Origin: an uncultured Pseudanabaenaceae cyanobacterium
GTDB taxonomy: Bacteria; Cyanobacteriota; Cyanobacteriia; PCC-9006; JAAUQQ01
Length of the DNA: 64,000 bases
Assembly: GCA_937949725.1 (NCBI GenBank)
Contig: CALECT010000079.1
Coordinates: 16,888 to 80,887 of the forward strand
Direction of reading: 5' to 3'
The notes beneath the pieces were generated by a model that saw only the letters and a program-made list of their open reading frames with translations, did not search any database and had not been told where the DNA came from. This document shows positions 54,956 to 64,000 of the stretch, piece by piece; position 1 is the first letter of the stretch; each line of letters starts with the position of its first letter. A program made the translations under genes and the position numbers.

Positions 54956-57718
54956 TTATTCTTCGGGGTTGGGCTCAGTTTCCAGGCCACTCATGCTCTC
55001 TCGAATGGGGAAGCGATTGACCAAATAGCTGGCATGGCGGGCATTTTGGCGCACGGCATCGCTGAGGCCAGGAACATGGGGAATTTGGGAAAGGAAGTCT
55101 TGGGTACGGCGCAGTACGCGCACGATATCGCCCTCGTCCAGGCTGGTGTTGTGGCACAGCTCCGGCCAAGTGACTTCCAAAGCCCAGTTTTCCACCATGC
55201 CCACCAGGTCTAGCTCCAGCCACACGGGTAGGCTGACGCCACGGCGGTGCTGCTGTTGGAACAGGCGGCGACGGATTTGCCTGAGGCCTTCCAAAGCTTC
55301 CTCGGCCTTGTGGGACATGGGGTAATCGCTCCACAGATCGGGGCGAGAAACTTCGGTGGAGATGGCTTCGCAGGCTCCGGCAAATTGCTGGGGCTCCAGG
55401 TCATCCAGTTCGCCGGAGCAGAGGGCGAGGCCCATCCACAATTCGTTGTCACCGCGCAGGGCCGCAACAGCTTCCCCTAGGGGAGTCGGGGTGAGATCAT
55501 CCAGGGCGTCAAAGGCACGCAGGATTTCGATCAGGGCCATGAAGTCCTGCCAGTGGCGATGGGCGTAGCGCTGGAACTTGGTTTGGCGATCGCTCAGTTC
55601 CCGCTCCAGGCTTTCCAGCTGTTTTTGGCGCTTCATTAGGGAGACTTGGTTCTTCCACTGGTGAACAGGGTGAGCCTCCATTTGCTGTTCAACTTCATCC
55701 GCCTGGGCTTGCTGGGCAACGACTTCCGGGCTCGCGGCAGCGGGTGCCAGGCTGAGTTTGGGGCTATCGGTCAGGGTGCGGAGGCGATCGCGCAGCTCAA
55801 CTGTTCCTTCACTACCCTTCATACTGCTGCCCGCCTTTGCCGCCAAACCATGGTGGGGCTCCAAGCCATCCACCTCAGTCATACGGGGAATATTCTCGTG
55901 GAGAGCGACCACATCCGCCGTTGTGGCGACGTACCAGCGGTTGGTTTCGCTGAGGCAAATCAAAAATGGCGCTTTGCCCGGTCCAGGTGCCTTGGCAACC
56001 AAAACTGCCAGGACGGGTTCTCGTACGGGGATATTTTTGCCCTTGAGGCTGAGGACTGTTCCGGCGATCGCATAGCTAGCCGCCTGCCCCAGCTCCTTTT
56101 GCTGAACTTCCTCGGCCTGCTGTTGCAGGATCCTGACTAAGCGATTTTCTTCCTTGAGGCGCTGCTTCAGCTTTTCGTATTGCTGAACCAAGGGCCAATC
56201 TACATCCTCTAGCTGAGCTTTGAGCTGTTCCACCCCCTGTTCCACTCGCTCGATTTCTGACCTCTGAGGACGCAGGGTCAGCTTCGCGAGATATTGCCCA
56301 AAGCTTCGTTCCACCAGCTCCTTGGCTTCTTCCAAACTGTGGGTTTGCAGCAGGTTAAGCACCATGCCATAGCTCGGCGTGAACTGACTCACCAAAGGAT
56401 CCGCACCACTAGTTGCAATCCGCGCTGCTTCCTTGGCCCCCTCAAACCGCGTCTGAACTGTGACAACGTAGCCCTTCTCATCCATACCTCGCCGCCCAGC
56501 ACGACCGGCCATTTGCAAAAACTCCGAGGCAAAAAGAGGACGATGGCCACCGTCGGTGCGTTTTGACAAAGACGACAGAACCGTTGTCCGAGCAGGCATG
56601 TTGATGCCTGCCGCTAGAGTTTCGGTGGCAAATACAACTTTGATCAGCCCCAATTGAAATAGCTCTTCCACAAAGCCTTTCCACACCGGCAGTAGCCCCG
56701 CATGGTGCGACGCAATGCCACGGCGCAGCGCCTCAATCTGAGCAGGACGGGCCACATCGGGATTTTGCGCAGTGAAAACCTTGACGCGATAGTCCAGCAC
56801 CTCGGCTTCTGCTGGGGTCACGAGGTCTAGCTGAGCGGCCTGACTCATCGCCTTATCGCAGCCTCGACGACTGAAGATGAAGTAGATCGCAGGCAACATC
56901 TCCTTTTGGGCCAGTTGACTCACCACAAAACTGAGGGGCGGTGCATCGGGACGCTCGGGTCTGCCTCGGCCTTTTCGACCGCTGCGACTGTTGCGGCCCT
57001 TATCGAAGCGGCTCTTATGCTTACCCGTTTTGCGGTTGGCTTTGAAGTTGGGGTGGAGGCCGGTGCCCGCGTCATTGAGTAGCGGGAACAGCCCTTTGGC
57101 TCCACAAAAGCTCAGTTGCAGGGGCACAGGGCGGAAGTCGGAGTAGACCAGTTCGGTGGGACCGTGAACTTCGTTAATCCAATCGGTGAGTTGGTCGCTG
57201 TTAGCAACGGTAGCGGAGAGAGCGACGAGCTGAATACTGGGCGGACTATAGATGATCGCCTCTTCCCAGACTGTGCCGCGATCGCGATCGTTCATGTAGT
57301 GGCATTCATCCAGCACTACGGTTTCCACCCCCTGAACTGAAGTACCGACCTGGCCAATGGGAGTGCCGTAGAGCATGTTGCGGTAGATCTCAGCGGTCAT
57401 GACAACCACCGGTGCATCGCGATTGATGGAGAGGTCGCCGGTTAATAGGCCGACGTTGTCATGGCCAAATTTCTCGCGGAAGTCGCGCAATTTTTGGTTG
57501 CTGAGGGCCTTGAGGGGAGTGGTATAGAAGACCCGCTTGCCTCGGGCGAGGGCGCGGTAGATGGCGTATTCACCAATTAGGGTTTTGCCGGAGCCGGTGG
57601 GGGCACAGACGACGACGGAGCGGTTGGCGTCTAGGGCGGCGATCGCCTGATGCTGAAAATCATCTAACTCAAAGGGGAAAATTGCTTCGAGATCGAGGCC
57701 AGCGGGGGTATCAGTCAC
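54956..57718 (-). CDS. Ski2/Mtr4-like DEVH-box RNA helicase
   Basis: The 920-residue protein has helicase motif I APTGSGKTL (39-47), DECH (137-140, motif II), SATVAN, and motif VI QMAGRAGRRGMDEKGY near 430, all typical of Ski2-like helicases, and a C-terminal DSHCT-type domain. The starting codon is GTG at 57718 because no in-frame ATG lies nearby. Such helicases unwind RNA for degradation or rRNA processing. It is upstream of the histidine kinase with a 121-bp gap to its TTG. Confidence 0.88.
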   Translation of the reverse strand: MTDTPAGLDLEAIFPFELDDFQHQAIAALDANRSVVVCAPTGSGKTLIGEYAIYRALARGKRVFYTTPLKALSNQKLRDFREKFGHDNVGLLTGDLSINRDAPVVVMTAEIYRNMLYGTPIGQVGTSVQGVETVVLDECHYMNDRDRGTVWEEAIIYSPPSIQLVALSATVANSDQLTDWINEVHGPTELVYSDFRPVPLQLSFCGAKGLFPLLNDAGTGLHPNFKANRKTGKHKSRFDKGRNSRSGRKGRGRPERPDAPPLSFVVSQLAQKEMLPAIYFIFSRRGCDKAMSQAAQLDLVTPAEAEVLDYRVKVFTAQNPDVARPAQIEALRRGIASHHAGLLPVWKGFVEELFQLGLIKVVFATETLAAGINMPARTTVLSSLSKRTDGGHRPLFASEFLQMAGRAGRRGMDEKGYVVTVQTRFEGAKEAARIATSGADPLVSQFTPSYGMVLNLLQTHSLEEAKELVERSFGQYLAKLTLRPQRSEIERVEQGVEQLKAQLEDVDWPLVQQYEKLKQRLKEENRLVRILQQQAEEVQQKELGQAASYAIAGTVLSLKGKNIPVREPVLAVLVAKAPGPGKAPFLICLSETNRWYVATTADVVALHENIPRMTEVDGLEPHHGLAAKAGSSMKGSEGTVELRDRLRTLTDSPKLSLAPAAASPEVVAQQAQADEVEQQMEAHPVHQWKNQVSLMKRQKQLESLERELSDRQTKFQRYAHRHWQDFMALIEILRAFDALDDLTPTPLGEAVAALRGDNELWMGLALCSGELDDLEPQQFAGACEAISTEVSRPDLWSDYPMSHKAEEALEGLRQIRRRLFQQQHRRGVSLPVWLELDLVGMVENWALEVTWPELCHNTSLDEGDIVRVLRRTQDFLSQIPHVPGLSDAVRQNARHASYLVNRFPIRESMSGLETEPNPEE

Positions 57719-58138
57719 GAAGCAATACTCAGTAAAAATCTCAACTCAAGTTGTGCCACCACCGTAAAGTCCCCATGAAATACCGGAGCTATCAAGAGGA
57801 CATTAAGAAGCACAATAGCAACCCAGGGATCTATACGGCATTCCAAGGTTTTCCTGCTCAATTGTAAACCCCAAATTACTTGCTATTCGCACAACCACAA
57901 AACGCTAAATCGCTGTCACCAAGGTCGTCAGCCCCCACCCGACTGGGGCAAGCTGACAGGGTGATGTTCTTGCCAAGCTTGGGCAATCTAGGGGCGAGTG
58001 CTAGCTCTCAAGGGCCATAACTAAAAATGCCAGAGTTCTTATTGTTTTAGCTGTGCTTCAACTGCTAGAAGAATCGACTAAATTTGCTGAGTGCCATGGG
58101 GGGCTCATCCCCCAAGTGGATATTAGTTCCTATATCTT
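57719..58138. other. Divergent promoter region with a hairpin
   Basis: 420 bp between the helicase and the GGDEF-EAL genes. A GTCAGC/GCTGAC hairpin with a C- and G-rich interior lies at 57927-57957. No RNA gene recognised. Confidence 0.4.
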
Positions 58139-60091
58139 ATGAACAGTCAGGCTGTGAGTCAGGGTTGCAACAAAATATTGGTCGTGGATGACGTTGTGGA
58201 TAATCTACAACTCCTGACTAATATTCTTCAGCGCAAAGGCTACCAAGTTTGTTGTGCCGAGTCTGGCAAAGCTGCCTTAGATGCAGTTCAAGCATCTAAA
58301 CCCGACTTGATTTTGCTCGACATCGCTATGCCTGAGTTAGATGGCTATGCCGTTTGTCAAAAGATTAAGGAAAATCCGGCGACTCAAGATATTCCGATCA
58401 TTTTTATTAGTGCCGTGGATGAGGTACCAGATAAGGTCCGGGCATTTGAAGTCGGGGGAGCTGATTACGTTACCAAGCCCTTCAACCAGAAGGAAATGAT
58501 AGCGAGAATTAAGCATCAACTTAATTTACAGTCCGCCAGGCAAGAAATTCAGCATCTCAATCTCGAATTAGAAGCTCGGGTCAAACGGCGCACCGCTGAG
58601 CTGGAGCGGACCAACAAGAGACTCCGCAATGAGAATAGAGAGCGGCGGCGTGCAGAGAAGAAACTGATCTTTGACACCCTCCATGACGAGCTAACCCAAC
58701 TGCCCAATCGCACGTTATTTATGGAGCGGGTCGCCCAGGCCCTGTCTTGTACTCGTCGGTCTCCGCATTATCAATTTGCAGTCCTATTTTTGGACCTGGA
58801 TCGATTCAAAATCGTCAATGACAGCTTGGGCCATGCCGTTGGAGATCGACTGCTGATTGAAGTTGCCGGCAAGATCAGTGCTTGTCTGGGACCGCAAGAT
58901 ACTGTGGCTCGCCTAGGGGGAGACGAGTTCACCGTCTTACTAGAAGACATCCAGGGAGGGCGAGATGCGGTTCACATGGCAGAACGCCTACAAGTGGCCA
59001 TTACCCAGCATTTTTATCTAGAAGGACATCGCATCGTCACGAGCGCCAGTATTGGCATTGCCATGGGAGGCAGCCATTATCAGCAGCTAGAGGCCATCCT
59101 CCGAGATGCTGATATCGCCATGTACCAAGCTAAGGCAAGAGGGCGAGCCTGCTATGCCATGTTTGACCAGGATATGTACTTGAAGAACCTGCGCCTCTTG
59201 CGAATGGAGAGTGATCTACGCCAGGCTTTGGAACGGGATGAATTTGTGCTCCATTATCAGCCGATTATTTCTCTTAAGACCGGTCGTCTTGCGGGATTTG
59301 AGGCTCTGGTGCGCTGGCAACATCCAGTGGATGGATTAATCTCACCAGGAGAGTTCATTGCCTTGAGCGAGGATACGGGCATGATTGTGCCCCTGGGGGC
59401 CTGGGTGTTGCGGGAGGCCTGCCAACAAATGCGCATCTGGCAAGATCGTTATCCTGCAGCAGCGGCGCTGCGCATCAGCGTGAACTTGGCGAGCAAGCAA
59501 TTACAGGAACCTGGATTTTCCCAACGGGTGGATAACATCCTGCAAGAAACGGGATTGCGAGGGGAAGATCTGCGTTTAGAACTGACGGAAAGCATGCTAA
59601 TGGAGCGCACTGAGGAAACCATTCAGGTCTTACAGAAGTTGCGAGATCGCAACATTCAGCTCAGCATCGACGATTTTGGCACAGGCTATTCTTCGCTCAG
59701 CTACTTACACCGCTTTCCCGTAACGACGCTAAAGATAGATCGCTCCTTCATCGGCAAAATGAATCATGATACGGAAAATTTTGAAATTGTCCGTACAGTC
59801 ATGACCCTAGCCCACACGCTCTCCATGGAGGTTGTTGCCGAGGGGGTTGAAACCTTGGAACAGTCCAGCCAATTGCGAGACCTGGGCTGCGAATATGGTC
59901 AGGGCTATTTCTTCTCCCCTCCCCTAGACCAGGAGAAGGCTTCAGAATTCCTGGTGGAGAGTATGCATTGGCAAGTCAATGTCAACGGTGATGGAATTGA
60001 ATCCAAGTCGGATGTTCATCCCCGCTCTCGCAGATCCAAGCCATTGGTGCATCAACCGCTTCACTGGCACGACCTGGGGGAAGTGAGTTAA
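58139..60091 (+). CDS. REC-GGDEF-EAL cyclic-di-GMP signalling protein
   Basis: The 650-residue protein has a receiver domain (1-125) with Asp17, Asp18, phosphorylatable Asp61 and Lys113, a coiled coil (about 130-175), a GGDEF domain with the intact motif GGDEF at 260-264, and an EAL domain with EAL at 388-390 and DDFGTGYSSL later. The RxxD inhibitory site is not conserved (GPQD before GGDEF), so product inhibition may be absent. It is the first gene after a divergent promoter region and has no adjacent kinase on its strand, but the orphan histidine kinase is the nearest candidate. Confidence 0.9.
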   Translation: MNSQAVSQGCNKILVVDDVVDNLQLLTNILQRKGYQVCCAESGKAALDAVQASKPDLILLDIAMPELDGYAVCQKIKENPATQDIPIIFISAVDEVPDKVRAFEVGGADYVTKPFNQKEMIARIKHQLNLQSARQEIQHLNLELEARVKRRTAELERTNKRLRNENRERRRAEKKLIFDTLHDELTQLPNRTLFMERVAQALSCTRRSPHYQFAVLFLDLDRFKIVNDSLGHAVGDRLLIEVAGKISACLGPQDTVARLGGDEFTVLLEDIQGGRDAVHMAERLQVAITQHFYLEGHRIVTSASIGIAMGGSHYQQLEAILRDADIAMYQAKARGRACYAMFDQDMYLKNLRLLRMESDLRQALERDEFVLHYQPIISLKTGRLAGFEALVRWQHPVDGLISPGEFIALSEDTGMIVPLGAWVLREACQQMRIWQDRYPAAAALRISVNLASKQLQEPGFSQRVDNILQETGLRGEDLRLELTESMLMERTEETIQVLQKLRDRNIQLSIDDFGTGYSSLSYLHRFPVTTLKIDRSFIGKMNHDTENFEIVRTVMTLAHTLSMEVVAEGVETLEQSSQLRDLGCEYGQGYFFSPPLDQEKASEFLVESMHWQVNVNGDGIESKSDVHPRSRRSKPLVHQPLHWHDLGEVS

Positions 60092-60169
60092 GGCAGAAAG
60101 CGATAACGACAAGATGAGTCCTGCTGGCCGCTACCGCTTTGGCTGTTCTGTTAATCAGGTTTGGAGAGA

Positions 60170-61054
60170 CTAACCTAGAGCTGCGATCGCTTCAGCACTC
60201 CCCACATTCCCCAACTTCAACTCCTTACAAGTGCGCTTAATCAAGCCAATCAGCACCTTGCCGGGCCCCACCTCAATCACCTGCTCCATCCCCATCTCAG
60301 ATAGCTTCATCGAAGTCTCCCGCCAGCGCACAGAGCCGGTCATTTGCTTCGATAAACGCTCTTTAATCGTTGCCCCATCCGTAACAGGCTCAGGCTCAAC
60401 GTTGGACAGTACGGGCACTTTTGCATCGTGGAATTCCACACTATCCAGGACGGCTTGATATTCGCCTGAAGCATCGGCCATCAGTGGCGAGTGGAATGCA
60501 CCGGAAACCTTGAGCGGTACAGCTCGCTTGGTTTGCACGGCTTCCATCACAGCTTTAACCGCATCGGGCTCACCGGAGATCACGGCTTGGCCAGGGTTGT
60601 TGTCATTGGCGAGGACGGCACCGGGCTGCTTGTCGATTTCCGCCATGAGCTGCTCACGGTCAAAGCCCATTAACGCTGCCATCATGCCATCAGAAGCTTT
60701 GCTCATCAGCTGAGAGCGCTGTTGCACCAGCTTCAAACCCGCTTCAAAGCTGAAGACGCCTGCGGCATAGAGGGCAACATATTCGCCGAGGCTATGACCC
60801 GCGACGACTTCGGGAGTTTGGCCTTGCTCGGCCATTAGGTCAGCCAGGATGCAGCCCACGACGTAGAGGCAGGGTTGGGTGTATTGGGTTTGGGAGAGCT
60901 GTTCAAGCTCGCCGTTGCAGGTGTCGCTAATGGACCAGCCGAGGATTTCCTGGGCCTGGGCCAGTTTGGCTTTGCCTGCGTCGGTGGTTGCTAGATCGGC
61001 GTCCATGGCGATCGCCTGTGAGCCTTGTCCTGGAAACACCCATGCGGTTTTCAT
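60170..61054 (-). CDS. fabD: Malonyl-CoA:ACP transacylase
   Basis: The 294-residue protein has VFPGQGSQ at the N-terminus, GHSLGEY with the nucleophile Ser88, and GAFHSPLM with His188. It loads malonyl groups onto acyl carrier protein for fatty acid synthesis. It is the last gene of the plsX-fabH-fabD group, 115 bp after fabH, and a palindromic repeat lies between them. It is convergent with the GGDEF-EAL gene. Confidence 0.93.
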   Translation of the reverse strand: MKTAWVFPGQGSQAIAMDADLATTDAGKAKLAQAQEILGWSISDTCNGELEQLSQTQYTQPCLYVVGCILADLMAEQGQTPEVVAGHSLGEYVALYAAGVFSFEAGLKLVQQRSQLMSKASDGMMAALMGFDREQLMAEIDKQPGAVLANDNNPGQAVISGEPDAVKAVMEAVQTKRAVPLKVSGAFHSPLMADASGEYQAVLDSVEFHDAKVPVLSNVEPEPVTDGATIKERLSKQMTGSVRWRETSMKLSEMGMEQVIEVGPGKVLIGLIKRTCKELKLGNVGSAEAIAALG

Positions 61055-61092
61055 TTGTTATGCCCCTTCTTCAAAAAAAACTTATCTCGTAG

Positions 61093-61113
61093 GGACATGG
61101 CACTGCCATGTCC
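61093..61113. repeat. REP-like palindrome between fabH and fabD
   Basis: GGACATGGC-ACT-GCCATGTCC, a 9-bp perfect stem with a 3-nt loop, flanked by TAGGG and CCCTA. Palindromes of this type are dispersed in cyanobacterial genomes. Confidence 0.6.
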
Positions 61114-61169
61114 GCCCTAGCGTTTGCGACCTAATGGTCTCTGCGTTCCCCCAATTAATAATGGGCGCT

Positions 61170-62168
61170 CTACCGGTGACCCCATCGAAAGATGGCAGAC
61201 CCCCAGGTCAAACCTGCCCCAAAGCCAGAAGCCGCGATGGTATCCCCCGGCTTGACCTTGCCCGCCCGCACGGCCTCATCCAAGGCCAGCGGAATCGAAG
61301 CCGCCGAGGTGTTACCGTACTGGGCAAGATTGCTCAAAGTCTTCTCCCGAGGAATCTTGAGGCGATCGGCCGCAGCATCGATAATGCGCTGATTAGCTTG
61401 GTGCAGCAGCAACCAATCAATATCATCAACCGTTAAACCAGCCTTTGCCAGAGCCTGGCCAATGACCTGCGGCACTCGTTTCACTGCAAAGCGATAAACC
61501 TCACGACCATTCATGTTGATGGGGTTGTACTGACCTTTGGAAACCTGGGTTTCACCATAGAGTGTTTGCCCCTCGGGCTCATAGCCCAGGGTGAGACAAC
61601 CGTTCATGGAGCCATCGCTATGAAGGTCGAATCCCAACAGATTGTCAGTTTCGCTGGCTTGAAGCACCACAGCTCCAGCTCCATCACCAAAGAGAATGCA
61701 GGTCCGGCGGTCTTCCCAGTCGGTCCAGCGAGAGAGTAAGTCCGCCCCGACCAAGAGAATGTTCTTGTAGACGCCCGTGCGAATGAACTGGCTGGCCGTG
61801 ATCAGGCCCACAATAAATCCAGAACAAGCCGCCGTGATGTCAAAGGCGGCGGCTCGGCTTGCACCTAGCTCGGCCTGGACTTGGGCGGCGCTGCCAAAGA
61901 GGTCGTCGGGGCTGGAGGTTGCGAGGATGATCAGGTCGATGTCCTCGGAGGTGAGATTGGCAGCGGCGATCGCCCGCTCCCCAGCCTGGGCCGCCAAATG
62001 CCGCAACCCTAGCTCCGGTCCAGCCACATGACGCTGGGCAATACCCGTGCGGGTTTTAATCCATTCATCATCGGTGTCCACCATCTCTGCGAGGTGATGA
62101 TTGGTGATGATGCTATCGGGGGAAGCCGAACCGCTGCCGATCAAGGCAACTCCAGTGGGCTGAATCAA
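61170..62168 (-). CDS. fabH: 3-oxoacyl-ACP synthase III
   Basis: KASIII motif residues are present: Cys115 in TAACSGF, His in LLHQANQRI and Asn in GNTSAAS. The start is set at TTG 62168, which has GGAGA 7 nt upstream and gives 332 residues, the usual length; no in-frame ATG exists, and the longer frame from 62210 also starts with TTG but lacks a ribosome site. The enzyme condenses acetyl-CoA with malonyl-ACP to begin fatty acid chains. It follows plsX in transcription order at a distance of 186 bp and precedes fabD. Confidence 0.9.
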   Translation of the reverse strand: MIQPTGVALIGSGSASPDSIITNHHLAEMVDTDDEWIKTRTGIAQRHVAGPELGLRHLAAQAGERAIAAANLTSEDIDLIILATSSPDDLFGSAAQVQAELGASRAAAFDITAACSGFIVGLITASQFIRTGVYKNILLVGADLLSRWTDWEDRRTCILFGDGAGAVVLQASETDNLLGFDLHSDGSMNGCLTLGYEPEGQTLYGETQVSKGQYNPINMNGREVYRFAVKRVPQVIGQALAKAGLTVDDIDWLLLHQANQRIIDAAADRLKIPREKTLSNLAQYGNTSAASIPLALDEAVRAGKVKPGDTIAASGFGAGLTWGSAIFRWGHR

Positions 62169-62354
62169 GACATTCTCCAGATGGACGGGCCAGTTAGGCA
62201 ATAAAGGCAAATACCGTTGAGCAGACTGTTCTGTTGCGCCAGCATTGGCCCGGTAAATTGCAAAGAAATAAAACAGCCCGCAGGGAATAGCAGGCTGAGC
62301 AGGTCAAGCTCGGACAAATGGAGATCCCTCCCCAATTCATCCCAGTTGCAACTG

Positions 62355-63443
62355 TTATCCAGCAGCAGAACCAGTTGTTTCAGGCTGCGCTTCAGCAACA
62401 GCCGTCGCAACGGCTTTTTGACTTGCCGCCTGTTCTTCCGCTTTTTCGCCAGGACGAGCGATATGCTCCAGAACGCGGTTATCTACGGCATCCTTCGCCA
62501 GGCGAATTGCACTGGAGATAGAATCCTCTCCAGAGCTGCCATGGCTAATGATGCAAACACCGGCCACACCCAGCAGCAAGCCACCGCCATGCTCAGCATG
62601 GTCAACCCGCTGTTTGATACGCATCAAATTGGGCTTAAGCACCACAGCACCGGCCTTACCGCGAATGCCCCGAGGAATTTCTTCCTTGAGAATTGCGAGG
62701 AGTACAGACCCTACGGCTTCTGCAAATTTCAGCAGAACATTGCCTGCGAAGCCATCGCAGACCACTACGTCAAACTCACCAGACAGGACATCGCGCCCTT
62801 CAGCATTCCCAATGAAGTTGATTTCTTCGTTAGCTTTCAACAGAGGGTAGGTCTTCAGGGCTAAGTCATTGCCCTTACAATCTTCTTCACCAATGTTGAG
62901 CAGGCCCACTTTGGGATTATTTACCCCCATGACCCATTGGCTGTAAGCAGACCCCATAACTGCAAACTGGTCCAGGAAACTGGGACGGCAGTCTACGTTG
63001 GCACCTACATCAAGAATCAGCACTTGCTTAGTAGGGTCAACCGTGGGCAGAACAGCCCCGATCGCAGCCCGCTCAATTCCAGGCAAGCGACGCAGCTTCA
63101 ACTGGGCCGCCGCCATAATCGCCCCAGAATGCCCTGCAGAGACCACAGCATCAGCCTCGCCCTGCTTGACCAATTTCATGGCCACATTAATTGAAGACTT
63201 GGGCTTCTTACGAATGCTGGCAATGGGATCATCATCCATGGCAACAGCCTGAGCCGCATGGGCAATAGTCACCCCTGGGGGCAGCTCACCCCTGATGCAA
63301 TCCTTAATTTGCTCTTCGTCACCCACGAGGATGACGTCGATATCAAATGCTTCCCGTGCTTTCAGAGCACCTGCCACAATTGCCGCTGGAGCGTTATCAC
63401 CCCCCATGGCATCGACTGCGATTCTCGCGCGCGTTGAACCCAT
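62355..63443 (-). CDS. plsX: Phosphate acyltransferase PlsX
   Basis: The 362-residue protein begins ARIAVDAMGGDNAP, the PlsX signature, and continues with VVSAGHSGAIMAAAQ and DVGANVDC. It makes acyl phosphate from acyl-ACP for phospholipid synthesis. It is the first gene of the lipid group; the intergenic hairpin at 63511-63550 separates it from rpaB. The C-terminus has an Ala-rich extension (about 340-362) not required in the family. Confidence 0.92.
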   Translation of the reverse strand: MGSTRARIAVDAMGGDNAPAAIVAGALKAREAFDIDVILVGDEEQIKDCIRGELPPGVTIAHAAQAVAMDDDPIASIRKKPKSSINVAMKLVKQGEADAVVSAGHSGAIMAAAQLKLRRLPGIERAAIGAVLPTVDPTKQVLILDVGANVDCRPSFLDQFAVMGSAYSQWVMGVNNPKVGLLNIGEEDCKGNDLALKTYPLLKANEEINFIGNAEGRDVLSGEFDVVVCDGFAGNVLLKFAEAVGSVLLAILKEEIPRGIRGKAGAVVLKPNLMRIKQRVDHAEHGGGLLLGVAGVCIISHGSSGEDSISSAIRLAKDAVDNRVLEHIARPGEKAEEQAASQKAVATAVAEAQPETTGSAAG

Positions 63444-63510
63444 TGCTACCGCTGTAAGAAACCTTAATGAATTCTATCAGAGCGGGCTTCAGTCCCAGGT
63501 TCCCCCAACG

Positions 63511-63550
63511 AAAAACGACGCTTTAGCCCAAGGGCTAAAGCGTCGTTTTT
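63511..63550. terminator. Bidirectional terminator between rpaB and plsX
   Basis: Two 18-nt arms (AAAAACGACG start, CGTCGTTTTT end) form a perfect stem with a short loop; both strands give a T-run, so it works in either direction. It ends the rpaB transcript about 90 bp after its stop. Confidence 0.85.
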
Positions 63551-63642
63551 CAAGCAATTAAGACGGGTTAAGCATCCAATGATAGAGGAAGGGAAAACCG
63601 CGAACCTCTACCTTCGACAAGCTTTCACACAGTCTCTATCTC

Positions 63643-64000
63643 TTAGCGCATGTCATCGCCGGGCTCGACAATGCGCTGGAAGAGGTAACCCGTACCGCGA
63701 GCCGTCAAAATCAACTCAGGATTACTGGGATCATCCTCTAGCTTGGCCCGAAGGCGAGAGATGTGGACATCCACCACACGGGTATCCACATGGCGCTCAG
63801 GGGTGTAGCCCCAAACTTCCTGCAGGATCTCAGCGCGGGAGAAGGCCTCACCAGAGCGACCCACCAGCAGTTCAAGTAAGCTGAACTCCATGCCGGTTAG
63901 ACGGATGCGCTCATCGCCCTTATAAACTTGGCGCTTATTGGTGTCGATGCGCAGGTGGTTGACCTGAATCACACCAGAGCTGGGAATTCCAGAGGTGCCA
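63643..64000 (-). CDS. rpaB: RpaB-like response regulator, C-terminal DNA-binding domain (partial)
   Basis: The frame runs to the right window edge without a start; 118 codons are visible. Linker GTSGIPSSG leads into an OmpR-type winged helix with KRQVYKGDERIRLTGMEFS, ILQEVWGYTPERHVDTRVVD and TARGTGYLFQRI, matching RpaB (Ycf27), the essential cyanobacterial regulator of light and redox responsive genes. The receiver domain lies outside the window. A GTG inside (63972) is not the true start. Confidence 0.9.
   Translation of the reverse strand, partial: GTSGIPSSGVIQVNHLRIDTNKRQVYKGDERIRLTGMEFSLLELLVGRSGEAFSRAEILQEVWGYTPERHVDTRVVDVHISRLRAKLEDDPSNPELILTARGTGYLFQRIVEPGDDMR

Noticed and set aside
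1..64000. CRISPR array
   Set aside because: No series of direct repeats with spacers of equal size was seen; the repeats found are two-copy or palindromic.
1..64000. tRNA or rRNA genes
   Set aside because: No cloverleaf with a TTCGA-type arm or rRNA-like stretch was noticed by eye; a covariance scan was not possible.

Overview
The window is chromosomal DNA from a cyanobacterium, probably a filamentous one, though the genus cannot be fixed from this sequence. The evidence is the scattered HIP1 octamer GCGATCGC, an RpaB-type response regulator at the right edge, a DUF1830 protein, a clustered plsX-fabH-fabD operon and HIP1-containing hairpins. Nearly all genes are on the minus strand and there are no rRNA or tRNA genes that I can recognise.

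Layout. (1) 1-2.6 kb: a nicotinamidase-like hydrolase, an ADP-ribosylglycohydrolase and a divergent NrtR-type Nudix regulator with a palindrome in the shared promoter region, which looks like an NAD metabolism locus. (2) 3.7-14.7 kb: a ribosomal peptide (RiPP) cluster using lasso-peptide machinery. It has two nucleotidyltransferase-fold proteins, a PqqD-like recognition protein, a transglutaminase-like B2 protease, an asparagine-synthetase-like cyclase, three precursor peptides, an HPr-kinase-like kinase and an ABC exporter. The leaders are textbook lasso leaders, but the cores are 40-53 residues long with no acceptor Asp/Glu at the expected positions 7-9, so the product may not be a classical lasso peptide. 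(3) 14.9-40 kb: a large Wzx/Wzy-type exopolysaccharide locus with a polyprenyl-phosphate sugar transferase, dehydratase/epimerases, about six glycosyltransferases, three methyltransferases, an acetyltransferase, two sulfotransferases, flippase, polymerase and a Wzc-like tyrosine autokinase facing a dual-specificity phosphatase.

(4) 40.7-47.2 kb: a secreted protein, glucosamine-6-phosphate deaminase, 3'(2'),5'-bisphosphate nucleotidase, APS kinase and an SLC13-type anion permease. The last three make, recycle and feed PAPS and so fit the two sulfotransferases: the locus probably makes a sulfated polysaccharide. (5) 47.5-51.7 kb: small membrane and DUF proteins, an AGE-family epimerase, a Nudix hydrolase, an SDR and a secreted protein. 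(6) 52-60 kb: a hybrid sensory histidine kinase (Cache-HAMP-GAF-kinase), a Ski2-like RNA helicase and a REC-GGDEF-EAL protein. (7) 60-64 kb: fabD, fabH, plsX and the end of rpaB, with a strong bidirectional terminator between plsX and rpaB.

Mobile-element traces are small: a MITE-like element between precursor genes, a second inverted-repeat element touching the cyclase stop codon, and the frameshifted tail of a transposase inside the polysaccharide locus. The polysaccharide genes from about 28 to 37 kb are visibly richer in A+T than the flanking housekeeping genes.
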